Source: Mytilus trossulus (Eukaryota; Mollusca; Bivalvia; Mytilida; Mytilidae). From it: 64,000 bases of DNA. Every line of letters starts with the position of its first letter. Position 1 is the first letter of the stretch. The position numbers were made by a program, and so were the translations under genes. A model generated the notes under the pieces. The model did not search any database and had not been told where the DNA came from. It saw only the letters and a list, made by a program, of their open reading frames with translations. This document shows positions 35,043 to 47,252 of the stretch, in pieces. Location: positions 10,803,911 through 10,867,910 of the forward strand of contig NC_086376.1 of NCBI RefSeq assembly GCF_036588685.1, read 5' to 3'.

Positions 35043-35170
35043 ATAAAGGGACGTAACTCCACTACTAACCGTGTATGAAATAAGCCACGCCTTCCTTCTA
35101 ACCTAATATGGAATATAAAGGGACGTAACACCACAACTAACCGTGAATGAAATTAGCTCCGCCTCCTTAC
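35043..35170. repeat. Two tandem 64-bp units
   Basis: Each unit contains AAAGGGACGTAAC, CCAC, ACTAACCGTG, ATGAAAT and GCCTCCTT-like text; the second begins at about 35107. A few hundred bases upstream of copy 2. Confidence 0.75.
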
Positions 35171-35562
35171 TGACCTAATATGAAATATACACGGTCTCCA
35201 CGGGGACGCTTTTTACCAATCATATGCACCTTCAGCCAACAGAACATAAAAAAGGCATTACTTAAATTAATATAAATGAAAGCTTAGAAACGGGTATTCC
35301 ATAATTTGCAAGTGTTGTATCGTTATATTTTGATACAATGATAGTTTTTTTAAAATCTTAAAAAAAAGAAGAAGAATACATGTATTTGTTTTTACAATTG
35401 TCCAGAAAATATATAAGATTGTGATTCATCTTTTTAGATTTTATTTTATTTAACGGTTATGATATTTCTTAATACATAGTCCTTGCCGATTCGTACGTTT
35501 TTAAGGTGTTTATTTGAAAGATCAAAAAGAAATAGAACTATACACAAATGGCAAATTGAAAA

Positions 35563-35985
35563 AAAAAATATCCACACAGATAAGGGTTAAGTGGTGAAGT
35601 TGAAACCATCCCTTCGTAAATTTTACGGACGTCATCACGAGAAGGTTGACCGATATGGAATAACCGTTTCACAAATAATATCGGATATGTTCCTTACATC
35701 GTAACTACAATCCCTTTCCCCTACCGAATTAGAATATTTACCGGATTTGTTATCACATAAGCAACACGACGGGTACAACATGTGTAGCAGAATCTGGAGC
35801 ACTTGAGAACACCCCTAGTTTTTCGTGGGGTTCGTCTTGTTTATTCTTTAGTTTCCTATGTTGTGTCATGTGTACTATTGATTGCCTGTTTGTCTTTTTC
35901 ATTTTTAGCCATGGCTTTGTCAGTTTTTGTTAAGATTTATGAGTTTGACTGTCCCTTTGGTATCATTCGTCCTCTTTTAAAGAAC
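35563..35985 (+). repeat. Composite mussel-type repeat
   Basis: The first part (CCATCCCTTCGTAAATTTTA, CACGAGAAGGTTGACCGATA, CAACACGACGGGTACAACAT) is followed by the GTTTGACTGTCCCTTTGGT family also seen at 3545-3735. The frame at 35803-36054 is a by-product. Confidence 0.65.
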
Positions 35986-38248
35986 TTATCAAAAACCAAC
36001 AACATCAAAACCAGGACCATCTTTTCCAATGGTAATTGTTATCACATGTATTAATCCAATAGTATTGGAGAAAAAGTAATGTTTAAGAGATGTTATAAAT
36101 ATCCGACATTTTCTACAAAAACAATGATAATAGGATTGCTATAATAATATATTTATTGCATCAGAGGCACTATACGACAATAAATCCCTCAGCAGTAGTG
36201 TTCACGATAAACTATTTTAAAATGAGTTAAAAAAACCCACAAAGATTAATCCCTGTCAATTAGCTTTCTTATACAGAATTAAAATTCCAGCAATATGATT
36301 GATTTGTTATTGTAATAGTTATAGCTGTCACAGTCAGGTTCCTGCGATTCAGATTGAAAGCAATGTGCCCTTTTGTTGCTGTTTTTTCCTGGTCTTAATG
36401 CTGTTTTTTTACTGTCTTAATCACAATCTATGGTTTAACTACATAACAATCCAACGATTACAAAAATATCATAAGAATAAACCGCTCGCCTTCGTTGTGT
36501 TTGTTGTCTATAATTTGTTTTTAACGAGGACGTCACTGATAAGTCTTTTTTAAGACAATATGGCAGTCTGACGTACACAATCAGAAACGTGGTATATTTG
36601 ATGATTTAAAAAAATAAAATATTTTCAACACTACAGGCTGAAATTTAGATAGCATTCTAATAGAATTAATTAATATCAGGTTTAACTGTATCCACTATGT
36701 TGAGTGTTACCCTTTAAAGGCCTTAGTATTACAATTTCGTATGATATTTTTCATATCAAAAATTTCCGATGAATAAAACACTATTTCGTTTCCTTTTATA
36801 AATATTTGTCTAATTAATGTTATTGCTCTATAGGATCGTTCGTAAGTGCCTGTCATATTCGTAATCATATAGTATAGTAATTGTCATTGGCTGTTGTATT
36901 CATAATCATGTTGGATAGTAATGGTCATTGGCTGTCGTCTACAATCATTTGTCATTGTTTTAATGATAAACTCATACCTGATATAAATATATATATATAT
37001 ATATACCAGGTTTATTCAGACCGTTAGTTTTTCTCTTTTGCTTATTTTCACATTTTGTAATTTCGGTGACTTATATAGAATGCCATAACTATACAGATGA
37101 GGATTCTCATTTTCTGTATGCCACAAGGAGGAATGTTGTTGTGTACACCTTTTGAATTTTGGTGGCTATATGTTTTATTTTCAAGCTTATACTTTAATTT
37201 ATCTGTACTGCCATTATGTTAAACTGCATTCATAGAAGAGTGATACACATCCGTTTACCTTTTTTGAACTGCACGCTTAAGTGCTTTTTTCTGTATTGAT
37301 CTGTCAAGTGCAATATTTTATATACCTGTTCTGAGTGTAATAATCAAAACTAATTTTCCATCAGCTCTTAAAATTTGTGTTTTTTTAATAATTCATTTTT
37401 ATTTGAATAATCATCTTACAAGGTACGATCTGATATGATATAAAGGTTAACTTTTTGTGTTATAATAAATTATAATTTCCTACCTGCGTATCAGAATACA
37501 AGGTACATAGTATATAGGTGAACATCCTAACTATGACACCAAAAATATATGTTAACATAACATCAAATGCATATATCATGTGGTCTAAATATTAACGATA
37601 AATGAACTGTTTTTGTAATTGCTATGACTTCCTAGGGTTTAAGTTTTTTATTATGAATACGATGGTTTATTCAGATAGTATAGAAATAATGGGATGTGGT
37701 ATTAAAGCAAAGGAGACAACTGTCAACCAAAGTTCAAATAAGTGGATTCGAGCAATTATGCGTTCGGCCATTATCTATGTTAAAACACAATGAAATGTGA
37801 AGCAATTCAAACGAGAAGACTAACGTGTTAGTCCATCACAAAACAATTTACGAAAATCAAATTTAACTGACATACTGCGACGACAAACACTGAAATAAGG
37901 ACTCCTGATTTGAGACAGACCCATTAAGAATGTGGCGAGTAAAATATCTTTGTTAAAGCTAATCCTACATAAATTACAATTTTGATGATGTAAACTAATG
38001 ATATAGTCACCGACCTTGCTTTAGAGGCTATACAAACTAAAAGTTGAGTTCTATTTTAAAATTTAGAAATACCACAAAACATCGAAATGATCGTACCGTC
38101 ATCGCAATGCAGTTCATAAAACGTTTTCGAAAAATCTAGGTATTGGCATTAAGAGATTTGATGATATTATGTAATCAATATACAAATATTTTCATATTTT
38201 GACAGAATGCTATCAGTCAAATGATAAACGAAATTAAAAAAACCTTAG
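35986..38248. other. Spacer between copies 2 and 3, no gene seen
   Basis: AT-rich. It contains a 41-bp tandem pair (36857-36897 and 36898-36938, ATTC.TAATCAT with TCATTGGCTGT), a short TA run near 36990 and a diverged dispersed repeat at 37690-37930. Open frames here are short and match nothing I recognise. Confidence 0.5.
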
Positions 38249-40035
38249 TGAGCACGCTCACATACCCCACGTCCCCACAGTGTCATTGGAGAAATTAAAC
38301 AAGTGTAAGAAAAAGAAATTGTAATTGTAATTTCACGAAACTCTGTTGAGTAGTTTCAGAGGAGTTGAGATGACAAACTGTTGCAGTAGTACATTAAAGT
38401 AAATAAGTTCAAAGTGGCGTAACTCTTAGAAAAAAATTGAATCGCAATTTCCCGTCGATATGCACAACTACATAGTATGTCCTTATCATCTGAAAAGGTT
38501 TCGTGAAATTCTGTTGTGTGATTTGAGAGGAGTTACGATGACAAACTGTTGCAGTAGTACATTAAAGTAAATAAGTTCAAAGGGGCGTAACTTCTAGAAA
38601 AAAAATTGAATCGCAATATCCCGTCAATATGCACAACTACATAGTATGTCCTTATTATCTGAAAAGGTTTCGTGAAATTTAGTTGTGTAGTTTGAGAGGA
38701 GTTGAGATGACAAACTGTTTAGTCCGGCGGCTACAAGCATATTTCAGACGAATTGTGCACATCCTGTTACAAGCATGAAATTTGGCATAGACCTTCCTCA
38801 ACTAATACTCTTTTATTTCAGATAGGGAGGCATTTGAAAAAAATGTCTCACTTCCGGTAAAATCCAAAATGGCGGACGTCATACTTAAATCAGCCCAATA
38901 TCGAAGGCTAGCGTGTAAAAATGTGTTATTATCATGCTACTATCATAATATTTGGTACAGACCTTTGTTTTTTTACTACTTTTGGATAGATTAGATGTCT
39001 TCAGAAACCCCACTTCCGGTTTAAATCCAATATGGCGGACATTGTACTTAAATAAGCTTATTTTTTAGGGAGGGTAACTGAAATGTGTTTTAACGTATTG
39101 CTTCTATCATAACATTGTGTATGAATTCTTTGGTGTTTCTGATGGATACAATGCATAAGACATATGTCTTAAAAACCCTTTCTTCCGGTAATATCCAAAA
39201 TGGCAGAACATAGAAATATCAATTTTTTATTCAAATTTTCATTTTTTTCAAAATGTAAAGAAAATGATTTTATTTTGTGCTGGTCATTAAACTTTTGGCT
39301 TAAAGTTATCCTCAAAACCACTTATTCTAGCATGTTGTAAATGCTTAGATATAAAGTTGACACTTCCGGATAAAAATATGACGTAAATTTCAAAGATGAG
39401 TCCTCAATCTATTTCTTCGATGTAGAGTTTTGGATAGATTGATTAAAACAAAATAAAATCACTATAGTACTAAAAATTATTTAAAATTATTACTATTTGA
39501 CCAAGAATGCATGTTTATTCACAGTCACCATGACATGCACACAAGGCAGTGCACTGGATACCCGATTTTCCGCATTAAAAGTGACCACGTATCCTTTCTT
39601 ACATCCACAATGTATAAGCTTTTGACAAAATGAGTTTTACAAAAGTTATCCTCTTTGTCCCCGCCTGGAGTGGGTAGCATAAGAGCCAATCCCAAGCTCG
39701 TCTCCCTAAACACCTACCTAAGTATATTGCATGATTTACATGCTAGAAAAGACTAAACCAAGTTGAGGGAATAGCCTCAAAAAGCCGTCCCTGTTGCGCA
39801 AATAGTTATTTTCTTGCTTCGTTAACCATGGTATACCCATCTGTTAAGTTTGTGCGATCTAACAGTAAAACCCCGGTGATTTAGTCTGATTAATCATCAT
39901 TCTTTTTGTTAAAGTCACATCTTCAAATGCAATCAATGTCTCCCACATAGTCTTTTTCCCCCTTACAAGCAAAGAAAGAACCATATCACAACAGGTAAAG
40001 ACATGGATAACAATAAGTGTTTCAGATCACTCAGA

Positions 40036-40260
40036 TCACTCATTGCCTAGTGCATTTGAAAGTTCATTGATAGATATTAATCCAAAGTCTTTTGCCCTCC
40101 CAAACACAATCCATAGTTCGTCTACCCCTATGTTACGGAATAGCGAAACAGTAGTGACAGCATCAACATTAACGACTGTTCGAATCATGACTCGTTTAAG
40201 TGCGTGTTTCACTGCATCAGACACATGCACCATGATTTTAGTGTCTGCCTCTAAATGTAA
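40036..40260 (-). pseudogene. Decayed nuclease-like fragment, left arm
   Basis: The minus strand encodes MVHVSDAVKHALKRVMIRTV, then LFRNIGVDELWIVFGRAKDF and ISINELSNALG in one frame of 65 codons. The right arm supplies EADTK immediately before. This pattern belongs to a family found repeatedly in mollusc and cnidarian genomes whose acidic residues resemble PIN/XPG nucleases. It is only a fragment, broken on both sides. Confidence 0.6.
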
Positions 40261-40689
40261 ACATGGTGCCGAACTTGAAATGCATTACGTGGTGGATAAG
40301 ATAGAATATCCTGACCATTTGTTGCTATAACTCCCATACGCATCCAATATTCATCCACTCGTATTTCAGTTTCAAGGTATTTTATTTAGGTAAGGACATA
40401 ATACCCAATCAGCATACTCAGTAGGCCGCAATTCACAATCGGAGAGCTGATTTCCAACATTTACAAAGGCTGTGGTATTGTTTCTCACATCCATAAATTC
40501 TGCAAAAAATACACATTTTCTTGCCTTGTTAACCTAATCTGTTTCTTTTTCGATCTTCCAACAAAACCACGTATCGTTTTCAATGACATTAAACATCAAA
40601 TCCATATGGTGATGTTGGCTGGTCAATCATCATTCTAAATGCTATAGTCACATCTCTAAACTCCATTAATGTCACCAACGCAGTTCCTT

Positions 40690-40930
40690 TTCCAGCAAAC
40701 ATGTTATCTTTTAATGCCTAGTGCATTTGAAAGGTCATTGCTTGATATATATCTTATACTTTTCCCCTTCCAAATGCAAACCAAAGTTTGTCTGCCCCTA
40801 TGTCATGGAATAGCGAACAGCAATGACATCAGTATCGACTGTTTGAGTCATGACTCAGTTAAGTCTATGTTTCACTGCATCAGACACATCTATCTTGATT
40901 CTAGTGTCAGTCTTTTCGTTTAAACATGGT
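40690..40930 (-). pseudogene. Decayed nuclease-like fragment, spacer copy
   Basis: A second, more damaged direct copy of the left-arm segment (roughly 39860-40335 repeated at 40600-41000). The minus strand shows VSDAVKH, then TVDTDVIAV, and in another frame GADKLWFAFGRGK, so it carries at least one stop and one frameshift. Confidence 0.55.
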
Positions 40931-41414
40931 GCTTAACTTGAAACATCATCAAGTGGTGGATGACACTGAACATCCTGAGCATTTGTTGCTTCAACCACCT
41001 TGTACTAAAAATTGTATTGAGCAACCACCTGTGAATGAAAACTTAAAAGTTCTTTCTTACTGTCGTCATATCTCAGAAAACTTTCCCAATTTTGAGGATG
41101 CTTTTAATCCTGGGTTCGTCTGTGTATTCCCTTTCCCCTAAATGTTGCCCTTGCTTCTTTTAGCAGCTTTCAAACTACCAGTATTTTCTATTTTCACATC
41201 CAACACTACATCCACTGTTGTTACAGTTTCAATGTGTTTCCTAACGAGTATGATGATTGGGTATTATGTCCTTACCTTAATAAAATACCTTGAGACTGTA
41301 ACAAGAGTGGATGAAGTCTTTGATGAGTATGGTAGTTGTAGCAACAAATGCTCAGGATATTCTATCTTATCCACCACGTAATGCATTTCAAGGTCGGCAC
41401 CATGTTTACATTTA

Positions 41415-41625
41415 GAGGCAGACACTAAAATCATGGTGCATGTGTCTGATGCAGTGAAACACGCACTTAAACGAGTCATGATTAACAGTCACTGATGATG
41501 CTGTCAATACTATTTCGCTATTCCGTGACATTGGGGCAGACGAACTATGGATTGTATTTGGGGAGGCAAAAATTAATCTCTATCAATGCCCTTTAAAATG
41601 CACTAGGCAATGAGTGATCACACAC
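41415..41625 (+). pseudogene. Decayed nuclease-like fragment, right arm
   Basis: The plus strand reads EADTKIMVHVSDAVKHALKR followed by VMI, then loses frame. Downstream pieces (IGADELWIVFG, with changes) continue in other frames. It is the inverted partner of the 40036-40260 fragment. Confidence 0.55.
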
Positions 41626-43153
41626 TTTTATTTCTGACCCATACCTTATGACGAGTTGTACTACTGTTCTCTCTTTGCTTGAAAAGGAAAAAAAAAGACT
41701 GCGTGGAGACATTGATGGTATTTGAAGATGTGACTTTAAATAACATAAAGAATGATGATTGATCAGCCTAAATCACCGGGGTTGTACTGTACAAACTTCT
41801 AACATGATTAACGAAGCAAGAAAGTCAATTTTTGCACAAAAGGGAAAACTCTTTTTAAGTGAGGCTATTCCCACGACTTGTTCTAGTCTTTTCAAGCATA
41901 TAAAACGTGTAATATACTAATGCAGGTGTTTAGTGAGACGAGCTTTATATTGACTCTTATGCTACCTAGTCTTGTCACTAATGGATTGCGAAGGGACAAC
42001 TAGGGTCCCTTTTAAAAAAAACTCTTTCTGAGACCTCATCATTTTTTCAGAAGCTTGTACATTATCGATGTAAGAAAGGATGCCTCGGTTATTTTTAATG
42101 TGTAAAATCGGGTCTCCCGTGCACTGCCTTGTGTGCATGTGGTGGTGACTGTGAATAAGCATGTATTCTTGGCCAAATAGTAGTAACTTTAAATATTTTT
42201 TAGTACTATAGTGATTATTTTTGTTTAAATCAATCTATCCAAAACTCTACATCGAAGAAATAGATTGAGGACTCATCTTTGAAATTTACGTCATATTTTT
42301 ACCGAAAGTGTCAACTTTATATCTAAGCATTTACAACATGCTAGAATAAGTGGTTTTGGGGATAACTTAAAGCCAAAAGTTTAATGACCAGCACAAAATA
42401 AAATCATTTTCTTTACATTTTGAAAAAAGTTGAAAATTTGAATAAAAAATTGATATTTCTCTATCCGCCATTTTGGATACTTCCGGAAGTTAGGGTTTTT
42501 AAGACATATGTCTTATACATTGTCTCCATCAGAAGCACCAAAGAAAGGTATATACACAATGTAATTATAGTAGCAATACGTTAAAACACATTTCAATTAC
42601 CCTCCCTAAAAAATAAGCTTATTTAAGTACAATGTCCGCCATATTGGATTTTAAGCGGAAGTGGGGTTTCTGAAGACATCTAATCTATTTAATTTATCAA
42701 AAAGTAGTAAAACACCAAGGTCTGTACCAAATATTATGATAGTAGCATGATAATAGGATATATTTACATGCTAGCCTTCGATATTGGGCTGCATTAAGTA
42801 TGACGTCCGCCATTTTGGATTTTACCGGAAGTGAGACATTTTTTTCAAATGCCTCCCTATCTGAAAAAAAAGTGTTATGCTTGAGGAAGGTCTATGCCAA
42901 ATTTCATGCTTGTAACAGGATGTGCACAATTTTTCACAAAGCCGCCGGACTAGTTGCAGTAGTACATTAAAATAAATAAGTCCAAAGGGGCGTAACTCCT
43001 AGAAAAAAAATCGAATCGCAATTTCCCGTCGATATGCACAACTACATAGTATGTCCTTGTTATCTGAAAAGGTTTCGTGAAATTCTGTTGTGTGGTTTGA
43101 GAGGAGTTGCGATGACAAGAAACAGGACTGACGGACGGAAGGACGGACGGACA

Positions 43154-43197
<44 letters not shown>

Positions 43198-43201
<4 letters not shown>

Positions 43202-43732
43202 ACGAAATAAATGCATTATTTTTTTCTATTTTCAATTACAGTTTAACGACCAAAGATTGTATGCAAATTTTAGCAAAATTTGTGACATAGCCCATTAACC
43301 GTTCCTAATAACCTTAATGTCCTTTGTAGCTAACTCACATTACAAAGTTGTAATCTAGATATTCGTTGCCGCTAAACTATTTATTCAATCCATTTGTTAA
43401 CCTAGTTATTCATGGTTCGTCAACATTTAACGAAAATAAATTTATCGCTATTTAACAAAATTTTCCTTTCTCAGCACAATAGAGTGATATTGAAATTATC
43501 GCTAGAAACTAACGGCGCACGTGATCGTTGTCTATAAACTTAACAACGTCGTCATAAGAAAAACAGCAATAAACAGATTAGCATTGGTTATCTAAAATTA
43601 TTTGGATAACAATTGTAAAGATCTTTAGATGATCCCATCCCACAACTTTTTATATCGGCAATGTATGCCACTTGTAAGATATTATACAAATTTCTGATGA
43701 TTTTACGTACGTTAAGTGATTTTTGTTATATA

Positions 43733-43763
<31 letters not shown>

Positions 43764-44473
43764 TGTTTAATCATAATACATATATGCATTGTTTTAAATT
43801 ATTATGAATCCATAACATCCTTAAACGATACAACGTTTACCTTATTCGGTAACTGTTGGTCAGAATATTCATCGTTTAAAACGCAGCATGATGGATGTTG
43901 GCTATGTTGGACACGTAGTTGCGGTTGTGGAGGAAAGGCGATCAAGGTAAGAAAATTATCAAGTAAGGTTTGATGCAGTGACCAAAATCTCTCACAAATC
44001 CATTAATTCTGTGCGAAAAACTTTTTAAATCTTTATAGGTGTATACATATATTCTTGGTATTTAGTTTGATCTTACATTGAAATACTTTTGTTGAAATGT
44101 TGTTTGAATTTCTTTGAACTAATGTTGTTACGAATGTTTTGAATAAAACACATTTGTACATGGAAGTTAGGAATGACATGAAAAAACCTTTTAAACGTCT
44201 TTCGCTAGTATTGTCTGTTATCTATGATGAGTTAATTTACAATCCCTGAATAGATGCCACAGCTGGTGGAATTTTCCACACCAGGGCATCCCTAGCCCAG
44301 AAGTCATCACTTGTGTGTGGAATTGAATTATGATTGACATAGTCATAATAAAAAAAATCAGCAGTCAACAAAACTTGGAATTTTCAAAATAAAAAAGACA
44401 TTCAAACAGGGATAGATTTTCTAAAAGAAATATTTAAAACAGGAAGCAATGAGTATTTATCTATAACAACGAA
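43198..44473. other. AT-rich spacer, no gene established
   Basis: It contains a short TA run (43746-43764) and a decayed CACTGGGTCGATGCC-family piece (44255-44345). At 43888-43946 a short ATG frame (MMDVGYVGHVVAVVEERRSR) runs into a GTAAGA donor, but no partner exon was found, so it is not called as a gene. Confidence 0.45.
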
Positions 44474-45604
44474 CCCACGACACATTTATGCAGCGCCACG
44501 ACATGAAATTTGGTTAAAATTCAAATCGCGGGTCAAATGGTGTCGTTGTACGACAATCGCACAACAACAGCAGTACGATATTTTGAGCATCGTGGCGCTG
44601 ACGTGTGTCGTGGGACGAAAATTGGACATGCACCTTTTTTGCTCTACGATTTTTGTCGTGTCACTGTCTTGTGGCTGTCGTGAATGTGTCTTACGACCGT
44701 CGTGTGATTAACAGATTGTCGTGAATATCAACATAAACCATTTTAATCAAACAATCGTCGCACGACTGTCATACGACAATCTCACGACTGTCACAAGACA
44801 CTCGTGATACAGTTGCACGATTGTCTCACGAATACCAAATTTTGTACGATGCACAACATTGATTGTCTTTCATACGACAGTGGTACGTTTTTCGCCTAAC
44901 TTAATAATTCCGTTTTATTTAGAAGAATGCAATGCGGTGGGAATGAATGTTTGGAAAAACATACTGTCTACCGTTTAAAGAGGCTGGCTATTCCATTAGA
45001 ACGATTATGATTGGCCCTGCTGAATAGACGCCTTCCCGAACTTCAACAAGGGCTAAATATGGTTCTGTAAACGTTGATTCGAGCCCGTGAATAGTAAAGG
45101 AATAGCGAAACGCCCGACGTTGATAGGTAAGCCCTCGACCGGGGATTGATGTGTGGGCCTTATTGTACACTGGTGCAAGAGTTGGAGAGGGATTCTGCCA
45201 GTGAATTGGTTGGATTCATACAGATCGAGCCTAGTATTTTTCAAGAGCTTTCTCTGAGATTCGCAGCACAGTGGCACAACAATCATACGACAGTGGGACG
45301 ACAGTGACACGACAGCAACATGCGCATTCTATGACATGAAAACCTGAAAAACAGCCCCAAACAACTCACAATTGTCGTACGATTATCGCACAACTGACAC
45401 ACGACCGACTCGTGGCAAACTCATGATAGTATAATTACAATTTCATTTTCTGTCTTATACCCATCGTGGAACCATCGTTGACATGTCGAAGCGGATGTAA
45501 TCACTCGAAATATTTTTTTTACATTTAGCACGATAGTGCCACGACAACTATTTTATAGATCTTCCACGACAAAAAAATCGTACGATCTGTTGTGACCGGG
45601 GCTT
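44474..45604. mobile_element. CGAC-rich element with internal hairpin
   Basis: Dense in CGAC/GTCG words and TCGTACGA-like palindromes across 1.1 kb, in sharp contrast with its AT-rich surroundings. A hairpin pairs 44474-44505 (CCCACGACAC ... GCGCCACGA) with 44588-44614 (TCGTGGCGCTGACGTGTGTC). The right edge reads TGTGACCGGGGCTTTA. The left end lacks a matching TAAAGCCCCGGTCACA, so the element is probably truncated or rearranged. No coding capacity seen. Confidence 0.55.
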
Positions 45605-46492
45605 TAGAAACTACCACAAACATACCTTTACCAAAATAAAAACCTAGCACAACGATGAAGTTGTATACAAATAAGAGACAAACGAACGAATCCTTGATGT
45701 GAATGTATATTAAATCCTGCTACGGAAAACTAATTTGAAATTTGAAATATGTCAAATGTGGTAGATCCTCCGAAACAGTGTTTGCTCTTGTTCTCCAAGT
45801 TTATAACACTTTCCACATATGAAGGAGGAAATATTTTTGTGTTTTCACTATTGCTTCTCCTCTGTTAAAATTGTTATGTTTACATGATAAAAAGAACATG
45901 TGTCATGTATAAGGACAAATCGAACACTCTTACCATTTTAACGTCATCATCTGAAAAGTATCTGTTTATATTAATATATACCTAAACAGTTTGCTAATTA
46001 TCTATTTGTTTTCTCTTGGTTTGTATGCGCACAATTGACTTACGAGAATACGCAAACTACTGTCTCTTATTAAATATTTAATTGTTTTGGTGAGCACATA
46101 ATTATACTTAAATATAAAAACTTCATGTCAATGTTATTTTTGTTTTCCAATTTTGTTCAAATGATAAGAAGACTAAAAACCGCTTTCTTCAAACCTGTCA
46201 TTAATATAAAATTTACAGGTAGTTACAAAACACATTCAATTTGTCCTTATCTTTATGGAAATTATTCTTCTAAGTTCTTATTTGTTGTGGTGGTGCTGAA
46301 GTCATTAGGCATTGCACTAAAGTGTTGACTTTGTCTGCAAGGAAATATAAAATAACAATTGGTCAATTTTAAGATATTGAAACACACAGTCATGTTAGAT
46401 GATGATTTTACAAACTTCCTGTCAAATATAACATACATGTGTAAGGCAACAATCTGTGCATATATTCAATAGATTGTAGAAATAAATTTGTA
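45605..46492. other. AT-rich spacer, no gene seen
   Basis: I see no repeat structure or recognisable exon here. A last coding exon of copy 3 (- strand) could lie here, but none with the expected (V/I)T..CQ tail was found. Confidence 0.4.
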
Positions 46493-46624
46493 GGACTCTA
46501 AAGTGCGATGGCACGCTAAAGTGCGATGGTATACTCTAAAGTGCGATGCATCCACACGCGTAAGTGCGATGGTCCGCGAAAGTAAATATGTAAGAAACGT
46601 AGTTTGATTATGACGTTATCAGTC

Positions 46625-47072
46625 GTTTATGAGCGTCACTGATGAGTCTTATGTAGACGAAACGCGCGTCTGGTGTACTAAATTAAAATCCTGGTACCTT
46701 TGATAACTATTTACACCACTGGGTCGATGCCACTGCTGGTGGACGTTTCGTCCCCGAGGGTATTCACCAGCCCAGTAGTCAACATTTCGGTGTTGACATG
46801 AATATCAATAATGTGGTCATTTTTATAAATTTCCTGTCTACAAAGTTTCGAATTTTACGAAAAACTAAGGATTTTCTTATCCCATGCATAGATTACCGTA
46901 GCCGAATTTGGCACCACTTTTTGTAATTTTGGATCCACAATGCACTTCGACTTTGTTCTTGTTTGGCTTTATAAATATTTTGATATGATCGTCACTGATG
47001 AGTCTTATGTAGACGAAACGCGTGTCTGGTGTACTAAATTAAAATCCTGGTACCTGTGATAACTAATTATAC
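46625..47072 (-). repeat. CpG-rich dispersed repeat, two inverted copies around another repeat
   Basis: 46625-46716 and 46855-47072 both end ACGAAACGCG(C/T)GTCTGG, TACTAAATTAAAATCCTGG and TGATAACTA, the complement of the 7063 family. Between them lies the best copy of the CACTGGGTCGATGCC repeat (46719-46815). Confidence 0.78.
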
Positions 47073-47252
47073 GAACCAAAATTGAACATGCCGGAAGATA
47101 GATTCAGAATTTTTTATTAACAATTTTTACAATAACTTGTACATGACTTTAATACTAAAAATTGATTCAAACTTAACAATTCTTTGTCGGCTGTAGCGCA
47201 ATGTTTATTTTTTTCGAGTGCTGGAAGGACTTGTATTCTGTAGTCAAAAAAT

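Larger units (their letters stand above)
38720..42951. mobile_element. Foldback element with 1.7-kb inverted arms and GTT target duplication
   Basis: Left arm 38720-40427 and right arm 41240-42951 are inverted copies; both ends read TAGTCCGGCGGCT. The spacer is about 812 bp. GTT flanks both sides; other tandem units of the host repeat read CTGTTGCAG without a break, so the empty site is visible and the duplication is 3 bp. Both arms and the spacer hold decayed copies of a protein fragment with EADTK, VSDAVKHAL, RVMIRTV, TVDTDV and DELWIVFG motifs. The acidic layout (EAD ... DTD) resembles XPG/FEN-type nucleases. Some Academ DNA transposons encode an XPG-like nuclease and make 3-4-bp duplications, so an Academ-like origin is inferred. 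No intact gene remains. Confidence 0.85.
38249..43197. repeat. Tandem-unit dispersed repeat split by a 4.2-kb insertion
   Basis: Units of about 169 bp (GTTGCAGTAGTACATTAAAG to GAGGAGTTACGATGACAAAC) at 38382-38550, 38551-38719 and 42952-43118, preceded by a partial unit. The whole begins near GCTCACATACCCCACG and ends GCGTGGGGTATAATA after a GGACGGACGG run. It resembles in layout the repeats at 6121 and 17822. The foldback element at 38720-42951 interrupts it between units. Confidence 0.8.

Noticed and set aside
40036..40330. The plus-strand frame of 95 codons in the left foldback arm.
   Set aside because: It is the antisense of the minus-strand nuclease-like fragment, and its mirror appears at 41264-41479. 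The minus reading carries the recognisable motifs.
43888..43946. A short first-exon-like frame, MMDVGYVGHVVAVVEERRSR, ending at GTAAGA.
   Set aside because: No partner exon, no family match and only about 20 codons. A donor-like GTAAGA is common by chance.
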